DNA of 64,000 nucleotides from Halorientalis litorea. GTDB taxonomy: Archaea; Halobacteriota; Halobacteria; Halobacteriales; Haloarculaceae. The position numbers and the translations under genes were made by a program. The stretch's first letter is position 1; every line of letters starts with the position of its first letter. Below are positions 51,692 to 61,334 of this stretch, in pieces. The notes beneath the pieces are model-generated. The model worked only from the letters and a program-made list of their open reading frames with translations, was not told the DNA's origin and ran no database searches. Where the stretch lies: assembly GCF_023028225.1 (NCBI RefSeq), contig NZ_CP095482.1:1116001-1180000 (forward strand), read 5' to 3'.

Positions 51692-52960
51692 GTGTCCCGG
51701 AACGCAGACCTACTCGAGGTGCTACGGTCGGTGGCCGTGGCCGCCCGCTCCGAGCAGATAACGTTCCTCGCGGCCAGCCTCGCCTACTACGCCTTCGTCT
51801 CCATGTTGCCGCTCCTGTTGCTCGCGCTGGCCGTCGGGTCCGCCATCGGCGGTGCGGCCTTGGCGTCGCGACTCGTCAGCCAACTCGGGACGGTCCTCTC
51901 GCCGAGCGGCCAGCAACTCGTTATTGGCGTGTTGACCGACGCGAGCGGACGCGGGGGTGCTACCGTCTTCGGCGTCCTCGTTCTGCTGTGGGGCGGATTG
52001 AAACTGTTTCGCGGGTTGGACGTGGCGTTCGCGTCGGTGTACGGGAGAGAGACGAGCCTCGGCTTCCTCCAGCAGGTGAAAGACGCACTCGTGACGCTGT
52101 TGGCCGTCGCCGCCGGGGTGGGCGTCACCGTCGCGGCCGGACTCGTCGTCAGTCTCGCACGCGTCCCACTCGTCGGTATCGTGGGGACACTCGCGACGAC
52201 TGCCGGGTTGACGTTGACCTTCCTCCCGCTGTACGTCCTGTTGCCGAACCCTCGGGTACCGGTCCGGGACGCGATACCGGGTGCGGTGCTCGCGGCCGGT
52301 GGCTGGACGATACTGGGGACCGGATTCCGCATCTACGCGGCCAACGCGGGTGGGTTTCAGCTCTACGGCGTCGTCGGCGGTGTCCTCCTGTTGGTGACGT
52401 GGTTCTACTTCGGCGGCATCGTGTTGCTCCTCGGCGTCGTGTTGAACGCGGTGTTGGCGAACCGTGCCGGACTGTCCGACAACCGGCAACTACAACAGGT
52501 GTCACGCCGACGTGGCGCACAACCGATGACCGACGAGCACGGGGACCGGGACCCGTCGGCGACCGGGGAGCGGGCCGACGACGGTGACCACGGCGAGGCG
52601 GCGGGCGACCGACACCCAACGGACGAGGACATCGCACAACTCCGGGCGGAACTCGAAGAGATGGAAGACCGCACTGTTCACCGCGACGAAATCGAGCGGG
52701 AGTTGAAACAGTACGTCCGCCGCCGCGTCCGGCGCGGCCACGCAACCGGGTGGGGTCCCTACCTCGTCCTGCTGTACGGCACCGCCATGACGCTCGGGGC
52801 CTTCTCCTTCCTCTCGGGCGGGTGGGCGATTCTGGCCATGCTCATCGTCTGGCTCTCGACGCTGGGGCTGTACGCGCTGATGCTCGTCGTGGGCATCACC
52901 GTCACGGCCGCGGGCCTCCCGGGACGCCTGCGGGACGCCGTCGGGAACTTCCGGCGATGA
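51692..52960 (+). CDS. YihY/BrkB-family membrane protein with cytoplasmic tail
   Basis: A 422-residue protein. Residues 1-~270 are the six-helix YihY/BrkB domain: ITFLAASLAYYAFVSMLPLLLLAL near the start and GFQLYGVVGGVLLLVTWFYFGG near 230 are its signatures. An acidic linker, a charged helical segment (DIAQLRAELEEMEDRTVHRDEIE), and two further transmembrane helices make up a C-terminal extension not present in the basic family. Function is uncertain. GTG start at 51692. The stop overlaps the start of the PAP2 gene (ATGA). Confidence 0.8.
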   Translation: MSRNADLLEVLRSVAVAARSEQITFLAASLAYYAFVSMLPLLLLALAVGSAIGGAALASRLVSQLGTVLSPSGQQLVIGVLTDASGRGGATVFGVLVLLWGGLKLFRGLDVAFASVYGRETSLGFLQQVKDALVTLLAVAAGVGVTVAAGLVVSLARVPLVGIVGTLATTAGLTLTFLPLYVLLPNPRVPVRDAIPGAVLAAGGWTILGTGFRIYAANAGGFQLYGVVGGVLLLVTWFYFGGIVLLLGVVLNAVLANRAGLSDNRQLQQVSRRRGAQPMTDEHGDRDPSATGERADDGDHGEAAGDRHPTDEDIAQLRAELEEMEDRTVHRDEIERELKQYVRRRVRRGHATGWGPYLVLLYGTAMTLGAFSFLSGGWAILAMLIVWLSTLGLYALMLVVGITVTAAGLPGRLRDAVGNFRR

Positions 52961-53868
52961 CGCTCGGCGGTGGCGAAATCGAGGCGGTCCAGTCACTGCT
53001 CGGCGAGTTCGTCGTCGTCTTCGCGCTGGTCACCCAACTGGGCGACATCTGGTTTTACTTCACGGTGCTCGGGACGTGGTACTGGCTCGGGGACCGAACG
53101 CCCGTCCTCGGCCCCCTCGCCGACCGCCGCCTCACCGCCGGAATCGTCGGCCTCGGCGTCGGCGCGATGGCGGTGACCCTCGCGCTGAAGGGGGCGTTCG
53201 CACTGGAGCGACCGCCGGGCGCGGAGGCGGCCGTCGCGGCCGAGGCCGTCCCGCGGGCACTTCGCAGTCTCTACGCGGCGGCGGCCACCGGCGACGGCTT
53301 CGGGTTCCCCAGCGGCCACGCCATCGGGACGACGGCCATCTGGGGCGGCGTCGCGTGGTTCGCCCGCGGCGGCAACCGACGGCGACGGCTCGCCGTCGCG
53401 GGGAGTATCGTCGCCGTCGTCGGGTTCTCTCGGGTCGCGCTCGGCGTCCACTACGCCGTCAGCGTCGTCGCCGGCGTCGGTATCGGCCTCGCGTACCTCC
53501 TCGCCGTCACCCGTCTGGGAAGCGACCCGGCGCGGACGTTCGGCGTCGCGCTCGTCGTCGCCGTGTGTGCCGCCGTCGTGACGGGGGGCGGCGAGGACGC
53601 GGCAGTCGCGTTGGGGCTGGCCGGCGGGAGCCTCCTCGCGTGGCTGGCTCTCGGCGCGCGCGTCCCGGCACAGCCGACGACGGGACGGGAAGCGGCCGTG
53701 ACGGCACTGCTCGGCGTGGTCGTCTGTGGTGGGCTGTTCGGGGCGACGCTGGCACTCGACCCACCGGTTTCGGTCGCAGTCGCTCTCTCGGGGCTGGTCG
53801 GCGCGACGGTGCTGGTGCTCCCGGTCGTGACACACGGCGTCGAAAAAGCGGAAGGTGAGCCGACTTAG
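52957..53868 (+). CDS. PAP2-superfamily membrane phosphatase
   Basis: A 303-residue protein with about nine hydrophobic segments. PAP2 motifs: KGAFALERP (KxxxxxxRP), [11 protein letters not shown] (PSGH) and SRVALGVHY (SRxxxxxH). The Asp normally four residues after this His is Ser in HYAVSVVAG, which may weaken the catalytic charge relay. It probably acts on a polyprenyl or lipid phosphate. It is translationally coupled to the BrkB-family gene by a 4-bp overlap. Confidence 0.85.
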   Translation: MTLGGGEIEAVQSLLGEFVVVFALVTQLGDIWFYFTVLGTWYWLGDRTPVLGPLADRRLTAGIVGLGVGAMAVTLALKGAFALERPPGAEAAVAAEAVPRALRSLYAAAATGDGFGFPSGHAIGTTAIWGGVAWFARGGNRRRRLAVAGSIVAVVGFSRVALGVHYAVSVVAGVGIGLAYLLAVTRLGSDPARTFGVALVVAVCAAVVTGGGEDAAVALGLAGGSLLAWLALGARVPAQPTTGREAAVTALLGVVVCGGLFGATLALDPPVSVAVALSGLVGATVLVLPVVTHGVEKAEGEPT

Positions 53869-55235
53869 AACGTTTCGAGGTACCGGTCGAGTTCCCACTG
53901 GGAGACGTCGACGAGGTAGTCGGTGTGTTCCTCGGTCTTGGCCTCGACGAACTTCGGCCCGACGTGTTCGCCGAGCGCGCCGTAGACCGTCTCGTCGGCT
54001 TCGAGGGCGTCGATAGCCTCGCCGAGGTTCTCCGGGAGCGTGTCGATGCCGTACTCCTCGCGTTTCTCCTCGTCGAACTCGTAGATGTTCTCACGGACCG
54101 GGTCGGGACAGTCGAGGTCACGCTCGATGCCGTCCAGACCGGCGTGGAGGAGTGCGGCGAAGGCGAGGTACGGGTTACACGACGGGTCGGGGAAGCGTGC
54201 CTCGATGCGGCTCGCGGCCGGGATGCGCGCGGCGGGCTTGCGGATGAGTGCCGAGCGGTTCCGGTCGGACCACGCGACGTAGACGGGTGCTTCGTAGCCG
54301 GGCACCAGACGCTTGTAGGAGTTCACCGTCGGGTTGGTGACGGCCGCGAGGGCCGGGGCGTGTTCGAGGATGCCCGCGATGAAGCTGTGGGCCTCGTCGC
54401 TCAGGTCGAACTCGTCGTCTTCGTCGTGGAAGGCGTTCTCGCCGTCCTCGAACAGCGAGATGTGGGTGTGCATCCCGGAGCCGTTGATTTTCGGGATGGG
54501 TTTGGGCATGAACGTCGCGTGCAGGTCGTGTTCGGCCGCGATGGCGCGAACGACCGTGCGGAAGGTGGCGACGTTGTCTGCCGTCGAGAGCACGTCGTCG
54601 TACTCGAAGTTAATCTCGTGCTGGCCCTGTGCAACTTCGTGGTGGCTGGCTTCGATTTCGAAGCCCATCTCCTCCAGTCCGTAGATGATGTCGCGGCGCA
54701 CGTCGGAGGCGAGGTCCTTGGGTGCGACGTCGAAGTAGCCGCCGGCGTCGCTCGTCTTCGTCGTCGCGCGGCCGTCCTCGTCCTCCTCGAACAGGAAGAA
54801 CTCGGGTTCGGGGGCGCAGTTGACGGTGTAGCCCAGTTCCTCCGCGCGTTCGAGTGCCTGCTTCAGGACGTAGCGCGGGTCACCCTCGAACGGTTCGCCC
54901 GTCGAGGTGTTGATAACGTCACAGATGAGGCGGGCACTCGCGTGGTCCTCGCTGTTGCGCCACGGGAGGACGGCGAACGTCGAGGCGTCGGGGACGAGGC
55001 GCATGTCCGACTCCTGAATCCGGACGAAGCCCTCGATGGAGGACCCGTCGAAGTAGATGCCCTCGGTGAAGGCCTTCTCGACCTGTTCGGCCGGGACCGA
55101 GACGTTTTTGACGGTGCCGAGGATGTCCGTGAACTGTAGTCGGAGGAAATCGACGTTCTGCTCTTCGATCTCGTCTACCACTTCCTGTGCCTCTTCAGTG
55201 AGGCCGCCGTCCGCTTTGACGTTCGGGTTTGTCAT
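53865..55235 (-). CDS. glnA: Glutamine synthetase (type I)
   Basis: A 456-residue GS making glutamine from glutamate, ammonia and ATP. Diagnostic segments: [59 protein letters not shown] and [14 protein letters not shown]. Length and order are complete. The ATG at 55235 ([13 protein letters not shown]) is preferred over an in-frame GTG at 55247. A minus-strand TATA (GTTTTAGTATC, ~55265-55275) lies about 35 nt upstream. It is divergent from the Lrp-type regulator, which is the likely nitrogen-responsive neighbour. Confidence 0.96.
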   Translation of the reverse strand: MTNPNVKADGGLTEEAQEVVDEIEEQNVDFLRLQFTDILGTVKNVSVPAEQVEKAFTEGIYFDGSSIEGFVRIQESDMRLVPDASTFAVLPWRNSEDHASARLICDVINTSTGEPFEGDPRYVLKQALERAEELGYTVNCAPEPEFFLFEEDEDGRATTKTSDAGGYFDVAPKDLASDVRRDIIYGLEEMGFEIEASHHEVAQGQHEINFEYDDVLSTADNVATFRTVVRAIAAEHDLHATFMPKPIPKINGSGMHTHISLFEDGENAFHDEDDEFDLSDEAHSFIAGILEHAPALAAVTNPTVNSYKRLVPGYEAPVYVAWSDRNRSALIRKPAARIPAASRIEARFPDPSCNPYLAFAALLHAGLDGIERDLDCPDPVRENIYEFDEEKREEYGIDTLPENLGEAIDALEADETVYGALGEHVGPKFVEAKTEEHTDYLVDVSQWELDRYLETF

Positions 55236-55264
55236 ATTTCTCGACACGCGATGGGAATACCCGA

Positions 55265-55340
55265 GATACTAAAACCCTACTGATTTGCGCAAAGATTCCA
55301 CCTCTACAGATAGAATTGGATGTTCGTAAAATTCTAATAC
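55265..55340. promoter_or_regulatory. Divergent glnA/lrp promoter region
   Basis: The 127-bp intergenic space holds a minus-strand TATA for glnA (~55265-55275) and a plus-strand TATA for lrp (AATTCTAATAC, ~55330-55340, ~27 nt before its ATG, so leaderless). Lrp-type proteins often bind such shared regions; no clear palindrome was found. Confidence 0.5.
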
Positions 55341-55362
55341 CCGGGACGAGTGTCACGAAACG

Positions 55363-55818
55363 ATGACGTACGAAAATCTCGACCGGAAGTTAGTAAATGC
55401 CCTGCTGGGGGATGGTCGCGCCAGCCTGCGAAGCCTCGGAGAAGACCTCGACGTGTCGGTGACGACCGTCTCGAACCACCTGAGTGACTTGGAGGAGGAC
55501 AACATCATTCAGGGGTACACACCCAAGATAGATTACGACGCGCTCGGGTACGACGTGACTGCTATCCTCCAGTTGAAAGTGGAGGGGTCGGCACTCGTCG
55601 ACGTCACGGAGCGGCTCAGGGAACACGACCAGATGATAAGCGTCTACGAAGTCACCGGCGACTACGACATCATCGCCATCGGGAAGTTCACCGACACCGA
55701 CGGCATGAACAACCAAATCAAGGAACTGCTCACCGAACCCGACATCAACGAGTCGAACACCAGCGTCGTCCTCAACGCCGCCAAAGAACACGAGCAGTTC
55801 ACGCTGGACTTGGAGTGA
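55363..55818 (+). CDS. lrp: Lrp/AsnC-family transcriptional regulator
   Basis: A 151-residue regulator: N-terminal winged HTH ([28 protein letters not shown], residues ~20-50) and a C-terminal RAM ligand-binding domain ([13 protein letters not shown]...[16 protein letters not shown]). Its divergent position next to glnA is conserved in haloarchaea and suggests control of glutamine synthetase and amino-acid metabolism. The leaderless promoter places transcription at or near the ATG. Confidence 0.9.
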   Translation: MTYENLDRKLVNALLGDGRASLRSLGEDLDVSVTTVSNHLSDLEEDNIIQGYTPKIDYDALGYDVTAILQLKVEGSALVDVTERLREHDQMISVYEVTGDYDIIAIGKFTDTDGMNNQIKELLTEPDINESNTSVVLNAAKEHEQFTLDLE

Positions 55819-55910
55819 ACCGCACGCGGGCACCACACAGGTCCCAGTGACGCCACGTCAGGCCGATGAGAGATAGTGACACGGCTACCGTCCGGCGTTC
55901 CCAACCCTTT

Positions 55911-55924
55911 TGACTGACCAGTCA
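55911..55924 (+). promoter_or_regulatory. Probable TetR operator
   Basis: TGACTGACCAGTCA is a palindrome (TGACTG/CAGTCA around AC) 17 nt before the tetR ATG, immediately after a T-rich CCCTTTT element. Position and symmetry fit autorepression of the tetR-MATE operon. Confidence 0.6.
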
Positions 55925-55941
55925 GTTAGTTACGGTACTAG

Positions 55942-56550
55942 ATGGCCGACGACGTGACGGGCGATATTCTGGACGCGACGTACGTCGCACTCTGTGAGCG
56001 CGGCTACGCCGACGTGACGATGCAGGACATCGCCGACCACACGGACAAGAGCAAAGCGACGCTACACTACCACTACGACAGCAAGCGTGACCTCATGGTC
56101 GCGTTTCTGGACTACCTCTACGAGGAGTTCACCGGCCGCGTCGGGGACCCGCCGGGCGAGACGGCTCCGGAGCGACTCGACGCGTTCATCGAGCGCGCGC
56201 TGTCCCCGCCTGAGACGGACCCCGAACGCAGACAGGCGTTCGAAACCGCCCTCCTCGAACTGAAGGCACAGGCACCGTACGACGAGGCGATTCGTGAGCG
56301 ACTGGTCGCCTTCGACCAGTTCCTCGTCACGCGGGTCCGCGACATCGTCGCGGACGGCATCGAATCGGGAGCCTTCCGCGACGTGGACCCCGCGGACACG
56401 GCCCGGTTCGTCGCGACGACGCTCGACGGCGCGCACACGAAGCGGGTAGCTGTCGGACAGGACATCGACTGCACGCACCGGATGCTGCGGTCCTACGTCC
56501 AGACGCATCTGGTCGCCGGGCGGTCCGACGCGGAGGTCGTGCCCGAATGA
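55942..56550 (+). CDS. TetR/AcrR-family transcriptional regulator
   Basis: A 202-residue regulator with the N-terminal HTH VTMQDIADHTDKSKATLHYHYDSKRDLMVAFL (residues ~25-55), followed by an all-helical ligand-binding domain. Its stop overlaps the MATE transporter start (ATGA), so it is the first gene of an efflux operon and probably represses it until a substrate is bound. A palindrome just upstream (55911-55924) is the likely operator. Confidence 0.9.
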   Translation: MADDVTGDILDATYVALCERGYADVTMQDIADHTDKSKATLHYHYDSKRDLMVAFLDYLYEEFTGRVGDPPGETAPERLDAFIERALSPPETDPERRQAFETALLELKAQAPYDEAIRERLVAFDQFLVTRVRDIVADGIESGAFRDVDPADTARFVATTLDGAHTKRVAVGQDIDCTHRMLRSYVQTHLVAGRSDAEVVPE

Positions 56551-57995
56551 AACTCCTCAAAGGACAGGACGAACTGAACCTGACCGACGGGAGCATCGCC
56601 AAGCCGCTGTTCTACCTCTCGTTGCCCATCATCGTCACGAACCTCCTGCAGGTGGCGTACAACCTCGCGGACACGTTCTGGCTCGGCCAGTTCGACGAAC
56701 CCGAACCGCTGGCGGCCATCACCTTCGGGTTCCCGCTGGTCTTCCTGCTCATCTCGCTCGGCATGGGACTGTCCGTCGCGGGGAGCGTCCTCGTGGCCCA
56801 GCACACCGGGGCCGACGAGAAGCGGGAAGCCGAGTACGCCGCCTCCCAGACGGTGACGTTCGCGTTCATCGCCTCCACACTGCTCGGCCTCGGGGGCTAT
56901 TTCGTCGTCGCGGACTTCATGGCCCTGCTCGGCGCGGAGGGGGAGGTCCTGACGCTGGCCACCGAGTACATGGAGGTCATCGCGCTCGGGTTGCCGTTCA
57001 TGTTCGGCTTCTTCGTGTTCATCTCGCTGATGCGCGGGTCCGGGGACACCATCACGCCGATGCTCGTGATGTTCGGCACCGTCGTGTTGAACATCACCTT
57101 GGACCCGTTCCTCATCTTCGGGTGGGGACCGTTCCCGGCACTCGGTGTCCAAGGAGCGGCCGTCGCCACCGTGTTCTCTCGGGGGTTGGCGATGCTCGTC
57201 GGGATGGGAATCATGCTGGCCGGGACACGCGGCATCCGCATCCGTCTCACGGAGATGGCACCGGACCTGACCTACATCCGGAAACTCCTCCGTATCGGCA
57301 TCCCGGCGTCCATCGAGGGGACCGGGCGTGCCCTCTCGGTGAACTTCCTGCTGGTCATCGTCGCCACCTTCTCCGTGACCATCGAAGCGGCCTTCGGCGT
57401 GGGTATCCGGGTGTTCTCGCTCGTGTTCATGCCCGCCATCGCCGTCGACCGCGGCGTCGAGACGATGACCGGCCAGAACATCGGGGCCGACAAGCCCGAG
57501 CGGGCGGCCGCGACCAACCACTTCGCGGCCCGGGTGTCGTTCCTCGTGCTCGCCGCATTCGGCGTCGTCATCTTCGTCACCGCACCCGCGATTATGAACG
57601 TCTTCACCGACCAACCGGACGTCGTCGCGGAAGGCGCGACGTTCCTCCGGTGGGTCGCCCCCACCTTCGGGTTCATCGGCATCGTCCGCGCCTACTCCGG
57701 CGGGTTCCGCGGCGCGGGCAAGACGCTGACGGCCGCGGCCATCTCCATCACGATGCTTGCGGTCATCCGCCTCCCCGTGGCCTTCGTGGCCTCACAGGGC
57801 TTCGCCCCGCCGGGATGGTGGATTCTCTCCAGTCCCGACCCGCGCGGTATCTGGCTCGCGTTCGCCGTCTCGAACGTCCTCGCGGCCGGCATCGCGTTCC
57901 TCTGGTTCGAGCGCGGGACGTGGCGCGAGGCCGACCTCACCGAGGACGAGGGCGACAGCGAGGCCGGCGGTACGCCGACGCCCACCGACGACTAA
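56547..57995 (+). CDS. MATE-family multidrug efflux transporter
   Basis: A 482-residue, 12-helix transporter. LPIIVTNLLQVAYNLADTFW at the N terminus and the repeated second-half segment RIGIPASIEGTGRALSVNFL are characteristic; ETMTGQNIGADKPERAAATN is the conserved cytoplasmic loop. It extrudes cationic drugs or metabolites in exchange for Na+ or H+. It overlaps tetR by 4 bp and should be induced with it. Confidence 0.92.
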   Translation: MKLLKGQDELNLTDGSIAKPLFYLSLPIIVTNLLQVAYNLADTFWLGQFDEPEPLAAITFGFPLVFLLISLGMGLSVAGSVLVAQHTGADEKREAEYAASQTVTFAFIASTLLGLGGYFVVADFMALLGAEGEVLTLATEYMEVIALGLPFMFGFFVFISLMRGSGDTITPMLVMFGTVVLNITLDPFLIFGWGPFPALGVQGAAVATVFSRGLAMLVGMGIMLAGTRGIRIRLTEMAPDLTYIRKLLRIGIPASIEGTGRALSVNFLLVIVATFSVTIEAAFGVGIRVFSLVFMPAIAVDRGVETMTGQNIGADKPERAAATNHFAARVSFLVLAAFGVVIFVTAPAIMNVFTDQPDVVAEGATFLRWVAPTFGFIGIVRAYSGGFRGAGKTLTAAAISITMLAVIRLPVAFVASQGFAPPGWWILSSPDPRGIWLAFAVSNVLAAGIAFLWFERGTWREADLTEDEGDSEAGGTPTPTDD

Positions 57996-58127
57996 GCACT
58001 ACTTTTCCCTCGTGAGAAGCGGTTTCGCGACGACAGCCGTGGCTCCCCGGGGAGCGTCGAAAGAAATCGAGTGTCTGTTAGCAGGCGGTGCGACCGACGA
58101 GCGAGCGTGGCGTGTGGTTGGCCGGGC

Positions 58128-59819
58128 TTACATCGCGCCGCCCATGCCACCCATGCCGCCCATGCCACCCATGCCGCCGCCCATGCCGCCGCCGGGACCG
58201 CCGGCGGGTGGTCCTTCGTCGTCGTCGTCGGAGCCGCCGCCCTTGAGGTCGCCGGCCGCGATGACGTCGTCGATGCGGAGAATCATCACGGCGGCCTCCG
58301 TGGCGGACTCGACTGCCTGCGTCTTGACGCGGAGGGGTTCGACGACGCCGTCCTCCTGCATGTCGACGACATCGCCCGTGTAGGCGTCCAGCCCGGCGGT
58401 CGTCGCGCCGCCGTCGTGCTGTGAGCGGAGGTCGACCAGCGAGTCGATGGGGTCGAGTCCGGCGTTCTCGGCGAGCGTGCGCGGGACGACGTCGATGGCG
58501 TCGGCGAAGGCCTCGACGGCCAGCTGTTCGCGGCCACCGACGGAGTCGGCGTGGTCACGCAGACCGAGCGCGAGTTCCGTCTCGGGAGCACCGCCGCCGG
58601 GGAGGACCTTGCCGTCCTCCAGCGTGACGCTCACGACGCCGAGCGAGTCCTCGATGGCGCGCTCGACTTCGTCGACGACGTGGTCGGTGCCGCCGCGGAG
58701 AATCATCGTGACGGCCTTCGCGTCCTCGACGTCCTCGACGAAGATGCGCTGGTCGCCACCGATGTCCTTCTCGGCGACGGAGCCAGCGAAGCCGAGGTCT
58801 TCCTCGGTGACGTCGTCGATGTTCGAGATGACGCGGGCACCCGTCGAGCGGGCCAGCGCCTGAATGTCGGAGGACTTGCCGCGGCGCACCGCGAGGATGC
58901 CCTCCTCTGCGAGGTAGTGCTGGGCCATGTCGTCGATGCCCTTCTGGCAGAAGACCACGTCGGCACCGGCGTCGGCGAGTTTGTCGACCATCTCCTTGAG
59001 CTGTTTCTCCTCTTGGTCGAGGAACTGCTGGAGCTGGTCGGGGTCGGTGACGTTGACCTCGGTGTCGAGTTCGGTCTCGGGGACCTCGATGGCCGTGTCG
59101 AGCAGCGCGACGTCCGCGTCCTCGACGGCGTAGGGCATATTATCGTGGACGCGTTCCTTGTCGACGATGACGCCCTCGACGAGTTCGGACTCGTCGATGG
59201 AACCGCCGACGACCTTCTCGACTTTGATGTTGTCCGTGTCGATGCCCTCGTCGTCAGCGACGGCGCGGACGGCGTCGACGACGAGGCCCGCGAGGGTGTC
59301 CTTCGCGGCCTCGGCACCCTTGCCGGTCATCGCCGTCGCGGCGATCTGTTCGAGGATGTCGGTGTCGTCCTCGCTGACCTCGATGGCCATGTCCTCGAGA
59401 ATCTCCTTTGCCTTCTCGGCGGCCTGTCGGTACCCTTGCGCGAGGATGGAGGCGTGGATGTCCTGGTCCAGCAGGTCCTCGGCCTTGCCGAGCAGTTCAC
59501 CGGAGATGACGACCGCAGTCGTGGTCCCGTCGCCCACCTCGTCCTCTTGGGTCTGGGCGACTTCGACGATCATGTTCGCCGCGGGGTGCTCGATGTCCAT
59601 CTCGTCGAGGATGGTGACGCCGTCGTTCGTGACGACGACGCTGCCCGTGTCGCCCACGAGCATCTTGTCCATCCCTTTCGGGCCGAGTGTCGTCCGTACC
59701 GCCTCGGCCACGGCCTTCCCGGCCGTGATGTTCATCGACTGTGCGTCTTTGCCCGAGGTTCGCTGACTCTCCTCGGAAAGTACGATGAGGGGCTGGTTGC
59801 CCATCTGCTGTTGAGCCAT
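58128..59819 (-). CDS. thsA: Thermosome subunit (group II chaperonin)
   Basis: A 563-residue chaperonin subunit. [26 protein letters not shown] and [13 protein letters not shown] are the ATPase motifs; [18 protein letters not shown] and the final [11 protein letters not shown] are equally typical. The C terminus ends in a Gly/Met repeat (GGMGG units, DNA ~58131-58195) that projects into the folding cavity. A strong TATA (CTTTTATATAG, minus, ~59846-59857) precedes the ATG at 59819; the in-frame GTG at 59825 is less likely. Confidence 0.97.
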   Translation of the reverse strand: MAQQQMGNQPLIVLSEESQRTSGKDAQSMNITAGKAVAEAVRTTLGPKGMDKMLVGDTGSVVVTNDGVTILDEMDIEHPAANMIVEVAQTQEDEVGDGTTTAVVISGELLGKAEDLLDQDIHASILAQGYRQAAEKAKEILEDMAIEVSEDDTDILEQIAATAMTGKGAEAAKDTLAGLVVDAVRAVADDEGIDTDNIKVEKVVGGSIDESELVEGVIVDKERVHDNMPYAVEDADVALLDTAIEVPETELDTEVNVTDPDQLQQFLDQEEKQLKEMVDKLADAGADVVFCQKGIDDMAQHYLAEEGILAVRRGKSSDIQALARSTGARVISNIDDVTEEDLGFAGSVAEKDIGGDQRIFVEDVEDAKAVTMILRGGTDHVVDEVERAIEDSLGVVSVTLEDGKVLPGGGAPETELALGLRDHADSVGGREQLAVEAFADAIDVVPRTLAENAGLDPIDSLVDLRSQHDGGATTAGLDAYTGDVVDMQEDGVVEPLRVKTQAVESATEAAVMILRIDDVIAAGDLKGGGSDDDDEGPPAGGPGGGMGGGMGGMGGMGGMGGAM

Positions 59820-59845
59820 AGTCACTCAAAGGTTGTATTGCCATT

Positions 59846-59857
59846 CTATATAAAAGT
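59846..59857 (-). promoter_or_regulatory. Strong TATA box of the thermosome gene
   Basis: On the minus strand CTTTTATATAGA is centred about 32 nt before the ATG at 59819, predicting a leader of about 6 nt and high expression. Confidence 0.65.
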
Positions 59858-60007
59858 TGTGTCCACAGCGTGCCGGAACCACCACAGGGAAGCGTCGCCC
59901 TTTACCATGACAAACCGTGCCACGAACGGGTTTAAACGCACACAGGGAGCGGGGTCGGACCGGGCAGTGTGCAACAAATTTACGTATCGGGTTCTCGACG
60001 TGTAGCC

Positions 60008-60448
60008 ATGGAAGTCGGCGTCGACCTCGACGAGGAGACCGTCGAGGAACTGCGGGTAGAGGCCCGGCGGCAGGGGTTCGACGGCATCGAGGCGTACCTG
60101 CGCTGGATAGTCACGCACCGTCCGGCCTCGGACCTCACCGGGACTCAGGCACCAGCCATCGCCAGCCGCGTCTCCGACATCGACCAACGGCTCACGGTCC
60201 TCGAACGCTACCTGAACGTCGAACGGGGCGAGGACGGGACGCTCGACGTGTCGGGGGACACCGACGGGGCGTTCGGGTCGACGGCGGCGGAGACCGAGGA
60301 CCCCGACGAGACAGCACCCGACGCGGACGAGGAAGGGGACACGGGCACCGACGACGAGGTGATTCCCGACGAGGAGGCCGAAGCGGGGGCCGACGACGAA
60401 GACATCGCGGCCGCTGTCGACGAGGTGCCGTTGGACGACGAAGACTGA
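60008..60448 (+). CDS. Conserved haloarchaeal acidic protein with RHH-like N terminus
   Basis: A 146-residue protein. Residues 1-35 (MEVGVDLDEETVEELRVEAR...EAYLRWIV) fit a strand-helix-helix pattern similar to ribbon-helix-helix proteins; residues ~50-75 are a short coiled-coil-like helix; the rest is an extremely acidic disordered tail. DNA binding is only a guess. A TATA-like AATTTACGTA lies ~30 nt upstream of the ATG at 60008. Confidence 0.6.
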   Translation: MEVGVDLDEETVEELRVEARRQGFDGIEAYLRWIVTHRPASDLTGTQAPAIASRVSDIDQRLTVLERYLNVERGEDGTLDVSGDTDGAFGSTAAETEDPDETAPDADEEGDTGTDDEVIPDEEAEAGADDEDIAAAVDEVPLDDED

Positions 60449-60503
60449 GGACGAGAACGGACGAGGGAATCAGCGGCTCCTCGATTCCAGTTTTTGCACC
60501 GAG

Positions 60504-61052
60504 TTACCCGGTGAACTGGTGGTACTCCATCCCCTCGCGTTTCATCTCGTTGTGGCGGCGTTCGAGGAACGAGTAGACGGCACCGTGGGGCGCGCCGTCG
60601 AGTATCATCTCGGCGGCCTCCCGGACGGTGTCGACCTGTTCCGGTTGGCCGATGACACCCAGCGTCGACCCGTAGATGACGACTGCCGCCCCCGAGAGTT
60701 CCTCCATCAGTTCACGGGTCCGCCCGTCCTCGCCGATGAGGCGGCCCTTGTTCCGGCGCATGTCCTTCTTGTTCCGGGAGGCCGCCTTCAGGTCGACGAC
60801 GTCGAACATCATCATGTCGTCGGCTAGCAGTTCGAGCGCGTCCTCCGGGGCGAACCCACGACCGATGGCCTTCACGATGTCGGGACCCTTCAGTCCGGTG
60901 ATGGGGTCACCCACCTTCTCGATGCGGACCGACCCGGTCTCGCTGTCGATGTCGAGACGCACCTCGGCGCGGGACTCGATTTCGCGCATCGTCTCGCCGC
61001 CCTCGCCGACGAGTACGCCGATGCGGTCCTGCGGAATCTTCACGTGCTGCAT
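60504..61052 (-). CDS. KH-domain RNA-processing protein (Dim2/Krr1 type)
   Basis: A 182-residue protein with two KH domains: residues ~1-75 with VLVGEGGETMREIESRAEV, and ~90-160 with GRLIGEDGRTRELMEELSGA (GxxG loops). This two-KH layout matches archaeal homologues of Dim2/Pno1, which bind the 3' end of pre-16S rRNA. It lies in the same neighbourhood as Rio1 and aIF1A, with which such genes often cluster in archaea. Start at 61052 (MQHVKIPQDRIG). Confidence 0.9.
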   Translation of the reverse strand: MQHVKIPQDRIGVLVGEGGETMREIESRAEVRLDIDSETGSVRIEKVGDPITGLKGPDIVKAIGRGFAPEDALELLADDMMMFDVVDLKAASRNKKDMRRNKGRLIGEDGRTRELMEELSGAAVVIYGSTLGVIGQPEQVDTVREAAEMILDGAPHGAVYSFLERRHNEMKREGMEYHQFTG

Positions 61053-61334
61053 AATATACACGACGATACGGCACCGCGCCGTTTTAAGCCTTCGCACGGC
61101 GGGGCCGCTAGCAGGCACGCCACTCTGTCACTTTGTCAATTTTATCGTGTTCTTTTACAATTTTCCTCGTATATTATGCGGTTACTGGTTGGTACACCTA
61201 CAAAAGTGCCGGTACGTTTTTCACGTGTCGAAATGAGTTCAAGACGTGATATGTGATAGCCGTCCCGTGGTTGGTCCAACCACAACAGAGAGTACGTTGC
61301 CTGTGAATCGATACCCGACTGCCGGAACGTATCG
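61053..61334. other. AT-richer intergenic region
   Basis: No gene seen. A TATA-like GGCTTAAAAC on the minus strand (~61080-61090) probably serves the KH gene; the AT-rich stretch 61130-61200 may hold the promoter of the downstream kinase. Confidence 0.4.
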
